Below are positions 23,918-32,715 of a stretch of DNA of 33,483 bases, in pieces. The stretch lies in assembly GCA_024743405.1 (NCBI GenBank), contig JANSWP010000079.1, forward strand, positions 1-33,483, in the 5' to 3' direction. The notes under the pieces were generated by a model. That model searched no databases, had not been told where the DNA came from, and saw only the letters and a list, made by a program, of their open reading frames with translations. The position numbers and the translations under genes were made by a program. The DNA is from Bacteroidota bacterium (GTDB lineage Bacteria; Bacteroidota; Bacteroidia; Chitinophagales; Saprospiraceae). Numbering within the stretch: position 1 is the stretch's first letter; each line of letters opens with the position of its first letter.

Positions 23918-25339
23918 TACCATTACAGATATCATTGAATATTTAACGTTTTTCGAAATTTCATAAATCAAATATCCGATCACCGCAAAATATTCCAATA
24001 TCACTATCCAAAGATTTTCAAAATAGGAAGGATAACTATAATTAATATAGGTCAACATAATTAGTCCAGACCATAAAATAGGAAAACGAAAATTTGTAAA
24101 AATGCACAATACCACTGGCAAACTCACATACCAGGGATGAACCGTTGTTGTACAAAACAAATAAAGACAAATAGCAAAAAGGCATCTTTGAAAAATATTT
24201 TGCCAAGATGATTCTTTCTCAAAAACAGATAACCACAATACTCCTGAAAACGTAATTATTGCTAAAACGGGGCCTAGCACCTGAATCAGATTAAAGCCTA
24301 TTACCTGAAAACCGATCCACCTTAATAGATAGTACAGGCTTGCATTAAATTCAAATTTTTGAAAATAAAGATTCAAACTAGTTCCAAAATTATTTAAAAA
24401 GGTACTACTCACTAATGGTAAAAAGAATAGAATTAGTGTAACACCAACAATTGAGAAATATTGAATACTTTTTTTCCATCCCAACCTTTTAATTAAAAAA
24501 GGCAAGAAAATCAGAGGTAATAATTTGGAAGCGATAGAAAAAGACATCGCTACAGCGGAAAGAAAAAACGTTAAAGCAGATAATTTAGATTCAACTTTCA
24601 CCAACAACCAAACCCCCAATAAAAAGAAAAATATCATTGCCCCTTCAAAATGTAAATTTCCTGTGATCTCAATAATAATCAAAGGATTTAAAGCATAAAG
24701 CAAAACGTTTCTTTGAGGTAAATCGAATCGTTTTAATAACTTAATTATGATAATCAGAGTACCTATTTCAAAGCACAAAAGGAACAATTTCATCACAATA
24801 GAGCTGCCTAATACACTTGTCGGAAACAACCAACAAGAAAAGGCAAAAGTGAATTGGGCCACTGGCGGATAAATCGTAAAATATTCTGGTGAGTTGATTT
24901 GATTGAATAACTCCGTAGAAATACCTTCTAATTCAATATTATTATCAATGTAATATTTAGGGAGGTGATCAAAAGGATTAATTCCATTTAAAATTAGTCT
25001 CCCATCCCATATAAATCGATAAATATCATCAGAAAGATTGGGTATCGAAAAGAGGAGAATACTTCTCAAAAAAATGCCCAGAATAACGAAAAAGAGAATT
25101 TGGCTTTGAACGCCCCACCATTTAGAAAATAAGTTAGTTCCAATGCCTATTCTATCTTTGAAACAGTGAAAAACAAATAAATAAATAAGAAAAAATGGAA
25201 GGTAAAAAGAGTTGATTTGATAAAAATCTGATTGCTCAACTTGGTAGCCTAGTCCATAAGTTAAAAAGGTCAATATGATGGTTATCATCCATTTACCATA
25301 AGTTTTCCAAACTTGATTTTCTGAAAAAAAGTTGTGCAC
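23897..25339 (-). CDS. GT-C-type polytopic glycosyltransferase (mannosyltransferase-like)
   Basis: A 480-residue integral membrane protein with about 11-12 spans. After the third span it has NLSDDIYRFIWDGRLILNGINPF, whose Asp pair in the first large loop is the usual catalytic site of GT-C enzymes that use polyprenyl-phosphate sugars; FTIYPPVAQ and TTVHPWYVSLP are further landmarks of this group. It would transfer a sugar at the outer face of the inner membrane. It starts 9 bp after the cellulose-synthase-like gene and is the last gene of a three-gene glycosyltransferase operon. The sugar and acceptor are unknown. Confidence 0.75.
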   Translation of the reverse strand: MHNFFSENQVWKTYGKWMITIILTFLTYGLGYQVEQSDFYQINSFYLPFFLIYLFVFHCFKDRIGIGTNLFSKWWGVQSQILFFVILGIFLRSILLFSIPNLSDDIYRFIWDGRLILNGINPFDHLPKYYIDNNIELEGISTELFNQINSPEYFTIYPPVAQFTFAFSCWLFPTSVLGSSIVMKLFLLCFEIGTLIIIIKLLKRFDLPQRNVLLYALNPLIIIEITGNLHFEGAMIFFFLLGVWLLVKVESKLSALTFFLSAVAMSFSIASKLLPLIFLPFLIKRLGWKKSIQYFSIVGVTLILFFLPLVSSTFLNNFGTSLNLYFQKFEFNASLYYLLRWIGFQVIGFNLIQVLGPVLAIITFSGVLWLSVFEKESSWQNIFQRCLFAICLYLFCTTTVHPWYVSLPVVLCIFTNFRFPILWSGLIMLTYINYSYPSYFENLWIVILEYFAVIGYLIYEISKNVKYSMISVMVKTETPD

Positions 25340-25348
25340 TGATTCTCT

Positions 25349-26833
25349 TTATTTCAATCTCAAATGGCTAACCGTCAGATAGAAAATCACTCCATAACCA
25401 ACTGCCAAAAGCGCATGAAAAATAATAAAAATATAATGCTCCCAATATATTCCAATCGCCACAGCTGCAATAAAATATAGAGCCAAAATACCTTCCATGA
25501 AGGTAGTCCAAGTAATTTTTGAGGCAAGGTATTTACGCTTCTTAAATGAATCGGCAAGACCCTTAATATCAAATTTTGGTGTGCGTACAAATGGTGATTT
25601 TTTACCTCTATAACCTTGTAAAACGGCTACCGAATTATGTAATGACAAACCCATCGATAGTGCTAAAAAAACTGGAAAAAGGATAATAAACTTGAAAAGC
25701 ATTTTGGAGTATGATTCCTTTTTCAATTCCGCCTGAACATTCGCAACATAATAGACCGCAATAATCGCCAACATTCCAATTAAAAAGCTTGCAAGAAAAT
25801 CCGTTCCCAATTGTAACTCACTTAAAATAAAAAGTAATGGTACACTAATTACCCCAACTAAAAATATGAAAAGGAATACAGAACTACCCAATAAATGAGA
25901 GGTTGCATGAATTTTTTGACCAAAAGTCATATGAGATTTCCAAACAGTTGGAAGTATCTTTTTAGCAGTTTCGGCACCACCTTTCATCCACCGAAATTGT
26001 TGTGATTTTAAGCCATTCATTTCAGCTGGTAATTCCGCTGGTGAGCCAAATTTTTCGAGGTACACAATCTCCCATCCTTTCAATTGAGCTCGTATGCTCA
26101 AATCCAAATCTTCGGTTAGAGTATCAGCTTCCCAACCACCTGCATCATCGATAGTTTCTTTTCGCCAAATACCTGCTGTACCATTAAATTGAAGAAAATA
26201 ATTACCTGCTTGGCGCCCTTGTTGTTCAACCGTAAAGTGAACATTTAATTGCATAGCTTGAAGGCGAGTCAGTAAGGAATAATCTTGATTAATATGTTCC
26301 CAACGAGTCTGAACAACACCAACTTTAGGATTTTCAAATTGCGGCATAGTCGACCTCAAAAAATCTGGTCTTGGTAAAAAATCAGCATCAAAAATGGCAA
26401 TAAAATCCCCCTTTGCCTTTTTAGTTGCCTCTTTAAGTGCCCCAGCTTTATATCCAGTTCTGTCCGTTCGACAAATTTGTTCAATATTGAATCCTTTTGA
26501 CTTATATTCTTCAACTTTTTTTCGCGTAATTTCAACAGTTTCATCCGTTGAATCATCTAGAACATGAATCTCGTATTTGTCTTTTGGATAATCAAATTGC
26601 ACAATATTATCAATCAACCTTTCTACCACGTACATCTCATTAAAAATGGGTAACTGAATAGTTACAAAAGGTAAGTTCATATCGCTTTCAGCCTTTGGTA
26701 AACTCTCCTCATTATGATGGCGATGATATTTTTTGTAATGATAAAGCAAGTTTAATTGCATTAAACAATAAACTGTTATATAGGCTAATGCAAGAATATA
26801 AACGAAGAAAATTGAATAATAAATCACCGACAT
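25349..26833 (-). CDS. cellulose synthase-like GT2 membrane glycosyltransferase
   Basis: A processive-type family 2 glycosyltransferase of 494 residues. One N-terminal span (about 5-28) is followed by a cytosolic GT-A domain (55-280) with LDDS (D93/D94), FDADF (D149-D151), LTEDLDL (catalytic base D232) and QQFRW (268-272, the QxxRW acceptor-site motif), then four or five C-terminal spans. The D, DxD, D, QxxRW set is that of cellulose, mannan and related synthases. Without a PilZ domain it is not the c-di-GMP-controlled BcsA type. The middle gene of a three-gene operon; the polymer is not known. Confidence 0.88.
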   Translation of the reverse strand: MSVIYYSIFFVYILALAYITVYCLMQLNLLYHYKKYHRHHNEESLPKAESDMNLPFVTIQLPIFNEMYVVERLIDNIVQFDYPKDKYEIHVLDDSTDETVEITRKKVEEYKSKGFNIEQICRTDRTGYKAGALKEATKKAKGDFIAIFDADFLPRPDFLRSTMPQFENPKVGVVQTRWEHINQDYSLLTRLQAMQLNVHFTVEQQGRQAGNYFLQFNGTAGIWRKETIDDAGGWEADTLTEDLDLSIRAQLKGWEIVYLEKFGSPAELPAEMNGLKSQQFRWMKGGAETAKKILPTVWKSHMTFGQKIHATSHLLGSSVFLFIFLVGVISVPLLFILSELQLGTDFLASFLIGMLAIIAVYYVANVQAELKKESYSKMLFKFIILFPVFLALSMGLSLHNSVAVLQGYRGKKSPFVRTPKFDIKGLADSFKKRKYLASKITWTTFMEGILALYFIAAVAIGIYWEHYIFIIFHALLAVGYGVIFYLTVSHLRLK

Positions 26834-26923
26834 TTACGTGTACTTTAAAAAAAAGGTATCAAAGGGAAGAAATATGATAGTATAACTTCTCGCCTTTAAA
26901 TTGCTGAATCTTGTTTCAAATAA

Positions 26924-27625
26924 TCATAACAATTTAAAAATCGTCCATAGTATTTTATGTCCTGCTAAAACTGTCCCTCTAATAGTTCCAGAAATCTTAG
27001 AAACACCAATTCTTTTCCGATAACTAACGGGTACTTCCATACATTTAAAGTTCATTTTAGCTGCTTTTACTTGCATTTCGACCGTCCATCCAAAATCCCG
27101 GTCTACCATCTCCATTTCTAATAACTTAGACCATTTTATCGCTCGAAAAGGGCCCAAGTCTGTAAAATGATAATTATAAAATAATTTAATCAAACTCGTC
27201 GCCAACCAATTCCCAAAGATCTGTTGTGGTTGCATTGAACCCGATTCCAAATCACCCAAAGCTCTTGAACCGATCACCATATCTACATCATCCCTTAAAA
27301 TTGGTTCTACTAAAGCATACATTTCTTGAGGATAATCTGAATAATCTCCATCCACAAAAACAATGATATTCGGTTGCTCATTTTTCAGTTTACTAGCCAC
27401 GTATTCAATTCCCTTCAAACAGGCATTTCCATAACCAGGCTGAGGTTGATCAATAACTGTAGCTCCACTTTGCTTAGCTACCTCTGCAGTTCGATCTTTG
27501 CTTGCGTTATTGACGACAATTATTTCGCGCACTAACCCCTTCGGAATATCATTCACCACATGTCCAATCGATTTTTCCTCATTATACGCAGGTATGATTA
27601 CATCAATTATAGGCTCAGAATTCAA
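26924..27625 (-). CDS. dolichyl-phosphate mannose synthase-like GT2 glycosyltransferase
   Basis: A soluble 233-residue family 2 glycosyltransferase: DVIIPAYNEEKSIGHV at the nucleotide-sugar site, VVNNASKDRT, QPGYGNACLKG, FVDGDYSDYP as the metal-binding DxD region, DMVIGSR, LGPFRAIKW and FGWTVEMQVKAA. It resembles polyprenyl-phosphate sugar synthases, which would supply the lipid-linked donor for the GT-C enzyme two genes downstream. No membrane anchor is apparent. First gene of the operon; the start at 27625 lies about 30 bp after a TACCTTTG box. Confidence 0.87.
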   Translation of the reverse strand: MNSEPIIDVIIPAYNEEKSIGHVVNDIPKGLVREIIVVNNASKDRTAEVAKQSGATVIDQPQPGYGNACLKGIEYVASKLKNEQPNIIVFVDGDYSDYPQEMYALVEPILRDDVDMVIGSRALGDLESGSMQPQQIFGNWLATSLIKLFYNYHFTDLGPFRAIKWSKLLEMEMVDRDFGWTVEMQVKAAKMNFKCMEVPVSYRKRIGVSKISGTIRGTVLAGHKILWTIFKLL

Positions 27626-27656
27626 ATTTTCGATTTTTAATATATAGTTTGAAAAG

Positions 27657-27664
27657 CAAAGGTA
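27657..27664 (-). promoter_or_regulatory. -7 element of the glycosyltransferase operon
   Basis: On the minus strand this reads TACCTTTG, an exact TAnnTTTG match about 32 bp before the start codon at 27625. A -33 element is not clear. The 393-bp gap 27626-28018 otherwise holds MITE copy B. Confidence 0.45.
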
Positions 27665-27830
27665 AATTAAAACCTAGTTTTTTGGGTGTCCGCCTTCGAA
27701 CATAGTTGATGATCAAAAGATAGGTGTATGTCAGTTATTTTAATGAAACTGTCAAATATAGACTGAATAAGACATTTCAAAAATTCTATTTTTGCACTCC
27801 CAAAATTCGAGCGCGAAATTTGCGTTAGAA

Positions 27831-27995
27831 TAGACTTTATTCTAAAAGGATTTATGAGATTAAAAAAATGGATTTTGTTTTCAATCGAGAAACGTACGGA
27901 ACCTAATAGCCATAGCTATTAAGGTGAGTACGTGACGAAGAGTGAAGACAAAAGACTAATTTTTAGCCGTACAATCTTTTTTAGAATAAAGTCTA
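27831..27995. mobile_element. MITE copy B (165 bp)
   Basis: Same 17-bp terminal inverted repeats as copy A and the same length, inserted in the opposite orientation about 7.2 kb away. The central stem here is nearly perfect: ACGTAC and GTACGT as outer arms, CCTAATAGC and GCTATTAAGG as inner arms. In copy A the outer arms are degraded (ACGCAC / GGACGT), so B is closer to an intact form. It lies 23 bp before the ATG of the beta-helix lipoprotein gene, so it contributes leader or promoter sequence there. Confidence 0.88.
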
Positions 27996-28018
27996 ATAAA
28001 AATTTGAAACATCACCTA

Positions 28019-29521
28019 ATGAATAAATTATTATATCTACTTTTTCTCTCAACAGTATTTATTTCCATTATCGCTTGTAATAAGGAAATGAAATTTAATA
28101 CAAGCTCTAATATCATGTTAGAATTTTCGCTTGATACATTGAGGTTCGATACTGTTTTTACGGAATTAGGTTCCGCGACTCAATTTTTTAAAGTTTACAA
28201 TCGAAATGATCAATCTATAAAAATTTCAAAAATTTCCGTTGGAGGCGGTGAAAATTCAAATTTCCGAATCAATGTGGACGGACTCGCGGGGAATGAAGCA
28301 AATGAAATTATTGTCTTTCCAAATGACAGTATTTACGTATTTGGCGAAGTCACCGTCGACCCTGACCAACCACTTTCCATAAGTCCTTTTGTAATAAATG
28401 ATGAAATCATTTTTGAAACAAATGGAAACACACAGTCTATCACATTAGAAGCTTGGGGGCAAAATGCCAATTACTTTCCGAACCGTTGGTTCAAAAATGG
28501 AGAAGCCGCCTTTAGTTGTAATGGAGGGGAGATTCTTTGGGACGACCCTAAACCTTATGTGATTTATGGTCGAATCGAAATTCGAGAATGTACATTAAGA
28601 ATTCCTGCTGGCACACGAATTCATGTCCACGGCGGACTCGGGAAGCAAGAATTTGACGATTTCCCTGATTCCATTAGAGTGTTTAATACAGGACTTTTAG
28701 CTATTCATCCAACCGCGAGCATACTTGTAGAAGGCACTCAAGACAATCCAGTAATCATTCAAGGAGATCGACTAGAAGATAGTTTTCAGGAGGCTGATGG
28801 ACAATGGTTTGGGATTTACTTAGAGCAGGGTAGTAAGGGAAATCACTTTGAAAATGCGACTATTAAAAATGGGCTTTTTGGCATTTTCGCCGATTCTGCT
28901 GCCGAACTAAGCCTAAAAAACACACAAATATATACTTCATCAGGCTCTGGATTGATTGCTCTCCATGCAAATATATCAGCCGAAAATTGTCTTTTCTATA
29001 ATAATGGAAACAGAGGTGTTCAATTGGGTTACGGTGGCGATTATGACTTTACTTATTGCACGATTGCCAGCTTTGGAGTCGATGCACCAGCATTGAGCCT
29101 TAGTAATGGAATCTGTGATGACCCACTATGTACGACCGGAAGAGTATACCGTCTTAATGCGGCATTTGACAATAGTATTATATATGGTTCAAGGCGCGAT
29201 GAAATTTCGCTCTCCGATTTTACAGGAGGCGATACACCCAATGCCTTTAATTATAATTTTGAAAACTGTATTGTAAGAGTCGATGACTTGACTAGTGAAA
29301 TGGAGTTCCCTGATTTCTTTGACTTCTGCGACCCTTGTATCAACGCCCGACCAGATAGTGTACTTTTTGTTTCACCAAGTGATAATGATTATACATTAGA
29401 CACCCTTTCAATTGCGGAAGGAAGAGCAGTTCCTATTTTCGGGATTTTTTCCGACCTAAATGGTGAATTAAGAGACCCCAACAATCCTGATATTGGTTGT
29501 TTTGAGTATTCACCAAAATAA
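28019..29521 (+). CDS. right-handed beta-helix lipoprotein (choice-of-anchor Q type)
   Basis: A 500-residue lipoprotein (signal ending SIIAC). An N-terminal Ig-like region (about 30-140) is followed by a parallel beta-helix (about 165-430) with repeated short strands: FENATIKNGLFGIFADSAAE, LSLKNTQIYTSS, ISAENCLFYNN. The end, LNGELRDPNNPDIGCFEY, matches the choice-of-anchor Q motif. The role is probably surface adhesion or polysaccharide binding; no lyase active site was identified. The frame is open upstream to a GTG at 27932 inside MITE copy B, but the signal peptide begins at ATG 28019, so that start is used. Confidence 0.8.
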   Translation: MNKLLYLLFLSTVFISIIACNKEMKFNTSSNIMLEFSLDTLRFDTVFTELGSATQFFKVYNRNDQSIKISKISVGGGENSNFRINVDGLAGNEANEIIVFPNDSIYVFGEVTVDPDQPLSISPFVINDEIIFETNGNTQSITLEAWGQNANYFPNRWFKNGEAAFSCNGGEILWDDPKPYVIYGRIEIRECTLRIPAGTRIHVHGGLGKQEFDDFPDSIRVFNTGLLAIHPTASILVEGTQDNPVIIQGDRLEDSFQEADGQWFGIYLEQGSKGNHFENATIKNGLFGIFADSAAELSLKNTQIYTSSGSGLIALHANISAENCLFYNNGNRGVQLGYGGDYDFTYCTIASFGVDAPALSLSNGICDDPLCTTGRVYRLNAAFDNSIIYGSRRDEISLSDFTGGDTPNAFNYNFENCIVRVDDLTSEMEFPDFFDFCDPCINARPDSVLFVSPSDNDYTLDTLSIAEGRAVPIFGIFSDLNGELRDPNNPDIGCFEYSPK

Positions 29522-29544
29522 TTACTCTTAAATTAATTGTTTAC

Positions 29545-29586
29545 AAAAAGGGTATTTGCACAAGATCTTGTGCAAATACCCTTTTT
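29545..29586 (+). terminator. long perfect palindromic terminator
   Basis: A 42-bp perfect palindrome without unpaired centre: AAAAAGGGTATTTGCACAAGA reads into its exact complement across 29565/29566. The flanking A and T runs make it a bidirectional terminator, 23 bp after the lipoprotein stop codon. Confidence 0.88.
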
Positions 29587-29691
29587 TTGTTTCAAAAGTA
29601 GTTTCGCAATAATAAATATAACTTTTTAGGTTTCAAAAAAGCCATTCATTAAAAACAATCCACAAAAAAAGAATAATTTTTTGTTTTAAAA

Positions 29692-29723
29692 TTTGGATTT
29701 AAAAAACAATTAGTGCATTTTTG
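29692..29723 (+). promoter_or_regulatory. promoter candidate of the antirepressor-like gene
   Basis: TTTG at 29692-29695 is followed after 20 bp by CATTTTTG at 29716-29723, one mismatch from TTTG-N20-TAnnTTTG. It lies 24 bp before the ATG at 29748. Confidence 0.45.
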
Positions 29724-29747
29724 TATCAAATTAAAATTAAATCCACC

Positions 29748-30560
29748 ATGGAACTTCAAATTTTAGTAAGCAAAAAAGGTACAAAAGTAGTTACGGCTAC
29801 GAATCTTCATTTGGTACTTGAATTACCAAATCAACAGTATGCTTCGAATGCGAAAAAATGGCTGAATGAAATTTATGAATTTAGAGATGGCATTAGAAAG
29901 CCAGAACGATTAAGGGATTTTTCGAAGCGCCCAAATAAAGATAATGGCATTGTAACGGATTATTATATTTCTGTCGAATTGGCAAAATTGATTACGCTCA
30001 ATTCAAAGAGTAAGAAAAAGCAAAAATTTGCAAAATGGCTGCTTTCTCTCGAAGATAAAGTTGAAAATGCCGAGTTACTGACGATTGAACAAGTGAGCGC
30101 AGTCTTGGAATTAACCAAAGTCATGGGAATGGTTTCCTGTCAAGTATCAACGGAAAAACAACACCTTCAAACTTATGAAAAAAGAAACGGCGGAACCGCT
30201 AACAATTGGTGGCAGTTTCGGTCAGGATTGCTCGGATATTCAAAAGAAAAATTGAGTGAAAAATTAAAGGAAATGGGTAAATCTGTAAGCGGCAAGTCTC
30301 AACGTCAAATGTTGATGCAAGTAGATAAATATGAAATGGTGAGAACAGCAGTCATTGATTTATTTATGGCAATGGGCAAGACAGAACGATATGCGAAAAA
30401 TCTTGGCAACCTAGCTAAGTTATTCGCTAATGAATTGAAAGTTGAAATCTTTGACGACAGAAATGCCATGTCTGCATTTGTCCCTAATTTAAATGGCGAC
30501 TTGATGAGAGAAATTAAAGGCAGTGAAGAACGCAGTTATTTAAAACTTTGGGAGTCTTAG
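29748..30560 (+). CDS. AntA/AntB antirepressor-like protein
   Basis: A 270-residue soluble protein. Residues 1-103 have the pattern of phage AntA/AntB antirepressor domains: a helix-start KVVTATNLHLVLELPN, an aromatic-charged middle, TDYYISVELAKLITLNSKS and KFAKWLLSLED. The C-terminal half is helical and basic (KEKLSEKLKEMGKSVSG, KTERYAKNLGNLAKLF), without a membrane span. Phage antirepressors inactivate or displace repressors, but no phage gene lies here, and the gene has its own promoter and lies between two isolating features. It could be a domesticated phage regulator or a conserved chromosomal DNA-binding protein. The ATG at 29748 is preferred over the upstream frame start because MELQILVSKKG follows the promoter. 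Confidence 0.6.
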   Translation: MELQILVSKKGTKVVTATNLHLVLELPNQQYASNAKKWLNEIYEFRDGIRKPERLRDFSKRPNKDNGIVTDYYISVELAKLITLNSKSKKKQKFAKWLLSLEDKVENAELLTIEQVSAVLELTKVMGMVSCQVSTEKQHLQTYEKRNGGTANNWWQFRSGLLGYSKEKLSEKLKEMGKSVSGKSQRQMLMQVDKYEMVRTAVIDLFMAMGKTERYAKNLGNLAKLFANELKVEIFDDRNAMSAFVPNLNGDLMREIKGSEERSYLKLWES

Positions 30561-30651
30561 GAATGAAAACCAAATAAAGTATCATTCCCAAGCAATTTAA
30601 ATCGAATAAAAACTTAAAGGGTTATAAATTTTTTGTTTTTTCGCACAGCAA

Positions 30652-31983
30652 ATGGTTCAAGCTGTGCGAATTCTTTTAATATCACCATATTATTTTCCTA
30701 ATATAAATCCTCGTGCACATCGTTGGACTTCCATTGCCGAAGAATGGGCAAAAAATGGACACGACATTCATGTAATTTGTTCGAAAAGAAACGACTTTGC
30801 TAACACCTCCACACACAATAAAGTCACTATTCATCGAACAGGATATAACTCACTAAAAGACGTTTTTTACAATGTTTTCAAGCCTAAAAAACGACGAGGA
30901 GAACCTAAAACATCAACCTTCGAGGTAGAAAAAGGAAGTCGCTTGATAACTTTTTTGGTCTGGTTTAATGAAACATTTTGGAAGAAAATTTACTTCCCAG
31001 ATGATGCATGCGTGTGGTATCTTCCTGCCCGAAAAAAGGCGATTCAATTACTGAATGAGAAAAAATTTGATGCGCTTATAAGTGTCTCTTTACCTTTCTC
31101 GTCTCATCTAATTGGACTATATTGCAAGAAAAAATTTCCTGAAATTAATTGGCTTGTTGATATCGGAGACCCCTTTTCTCTTCAGTTTAATCATCAATTG
31201 AACAACCATTTTTTCTATAAAAGCTTGAATGTTAGCTTAGAAAAAAAAGTATTTAAACTTGCTGACTCTATTTCAGTTACAACCGAAGGAACTAAAAAAT
31301 TATATGAAAAATATTTCTCAACTTTTGGGAATAAAATTTCAGTTATTCCTCCTCTTCTAAAATTAAATTATAATGACATCTATAATTTTGATCTGGGCTT
31401 AGATCTTTCAAAAACCCATATTGGTTACTTTGGTAGCTTTTTTAAGCATATAAGGGAACCAGATGGTTTCTTAATGCTATTAAAAAGAATATTTCCAGAA
31501 TTTCCAGAATTGAAAGATCAAATCATTGTTCACTTTTTTGGGGAAATAAGTGAATATTTTATTCGAAAAATCGAAAAGCATAAAAATTTACAGAATAATA
31601 TAATTTTATATGGTTTAGTACCTCGAGAAGCTATTCCGAATATAGTCTCTCAAATGCATTTTTTATTAAATATCAGCAATAAAAGCAATTATCAATTACC
31701 GAGTAAAAGTGTAGACTATTTGGCATCTAGAAGACCTATTATCAATATCCATTCAATTAAAAAGGATTTATTTAAGCTATTTTTTGCGGATTATCCAATG
31801 ATTTTAAATGTAAATGAGTCTCTATCTGGACGTTCAAAAAATGAATTAGAGAATTTGAAAAACTATTTGGAAATTAATAAAGGTAAGGTCATAGAAGTAG
31901 GAGAGATGTTTAAGCTGACCGAGCCATTTTTAGTCAAAAGGATCAGCTCTGACTATTTAAGATTGCTTAGAAAAAATGACTAA
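30652..31983 (+). CDS. GT4-like glycosyltransferase
   Basis: A 443-residue GT-B glycosyltransferase. The N-terminal Rossmann domain begins VRILLISPYYFPNINPRAHRW, the donor-free acceptor-side signature of this group, with EWAKNGHDIHVICS next. The C-terminal domain has IGYFGSF, IIVHFFGE, ILYGLVPREAIP and LPSKSVDYLASRRPII, matching the family's nucleotide-sugar site although the classical Glu-x7-Glu is not clear. It probably adds one sugar to a capsule, O-antigen or exopolysaccharide repeat. Its last 27 bases overlap the convergent methyltransferase gene. The region is AT-richer than most of the window, as is common for polysaccharide loci. Confidence 0.8.
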   Translation: MVQAVRILLISPYYFPNINPRAHRWTSIAEEWAKNGHDIHVICSKRNDFANTSTHNKVTIHRTGYNSLKDVFYNVFKPKKRRGEPKTSTFEVEKGSRLITFLVWFNETFWKKIYFPDDACVWYLPARKKAIQLLNEKKFDALISVSLPFSSHLIGLYCKKKFPEINWLVDIGDPFSLQFNHQLNNHFFYKSLNVSLEKKVFKLADSISVTTEGTKKLYEKYFSTFGNKISVIPPLLKLNYNDIYNFDLGLDLSKTHIGYFGSFFKHIREPDGFLMLLKRIFPEFPELKDQIIVHFFGEISEYFIRKIEKHKNLQNNIILYGLVPREAIPNIVSQMHFLLNISNKSNYQLPSKSVDYLASRRPIINIHSIKKDLFKLFFADYPMILNVNESLSGRSKNELENLKNYLEINKGKVIEVGEMFKLTEPFLVKRISSDYLRLLRKND

Positions 31984-32715
31984 AAAATCGGCACCTAAGA
32001 AATGTTTTAACCCTGAAGGCTTGAGTTTTGCTATTCTTTTAGAAAGATAAATAGACCAATTAGGGAAAAGTTGATTGATTGGCGAGAAGGTATAATTAAA
32101 CCAGATTTGTTTTTCAATTTTCAATTCTGCAGGAATGAGTCTTCGCAAAGAATCGGTTTTTATAGACGTAGTTTTAAAATTTTGTCCTATTAATCCTCTT
32201 TTTAGTCGAAGCATTTTCATTAAAAAATATAATACCTGTCTAAAAAAAAAGTCTAGGGATTTTTTATTTGAAAAGCTAATGATTACCCTCCCATCACTTT
32301 TTAAATTTTCATTAATAAAAAAAAAAACTTTTTTCATTTCGGACATCGACATGTAAGAAGTAACACCTAATAAAAAAATAAAATCGAATCCTTTATTCTT
32401 AAATTCTATTTTATATACTTCTCCCGAAACTTGATACTCTTTTGGTATATTGCTTTGAGTAAGCATTTCTAAGGAAAGGTCGTTTCCAAAATATTCAAAA
32501 TGGGTACAGCTTTCATTCAAAAAATCATATAAAATTCCAGTCCCCGCTCCAATATCTAGAATAGATCTTCCTTTAAAATCAAAATCTTGAGTTGCTAACC
32601 TTAGTCTTTCTATGAAAAAATAACTATGAAAAGGTCGCTTAGAAGTGAATCGCTCTGGATAGGAATTAGCAATGGAATCAAAGTATTGCCTGACCTTTTC
32701 GTTTTGATTTAACAT
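31957..32715 (-). CDS. class I SAM-dependent methyltransferase
   Basis: A 252-residue methyltransferase with motif I ILDIGAGTGILYDFL, the acidic adenosine contact in YFGNDLSLEML, and FDFIFLLGVTSYMS as motif IV. A long C-terminal part (about 160-252) is less conserved and may bind the substrate. Proteins of this type often methylate sugars or nucleotide sugars in polysaccharide loci, or act in quinone or lipid pathways; the neighbouring GT4 genes favour glycan modification, which is inference. Its 5' end overlaps the end of the upstream GT4 remnant by 38 bp, suggesting translational coupling before that gene was disrupted. Confidence 0.82.
   Translation of the reverse strand: MLNQNEKVRQYFDSIANSYPERFTSKRPFHSYFFIERLRLATQDFDFKGRSILDIGAGTGILYDFLNESCTHFEYFGNDLSLEMLTQSNIPKEYQVSGEVYKIEFKNKGFDFIFLLGVTSYMSMSEMKKVFFFINENLKSDGRVIISFSNKKSLDFFFRQVLYFLMKMLRLKRGLIGQNFKTTSIKTDSLRRLIPAELKIEKQIWFNYTFSPINQLFPNWSIYLSKRIAKLKPSGLKHFLGADFLVIFSKQS

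Noticed and set aside
27932-28018. GTG start for the beta-helix lipoprotein
   Set aside because: It lies inside the MITE and would bury the lipoprotein signal peptide that begins at ATG 28019.
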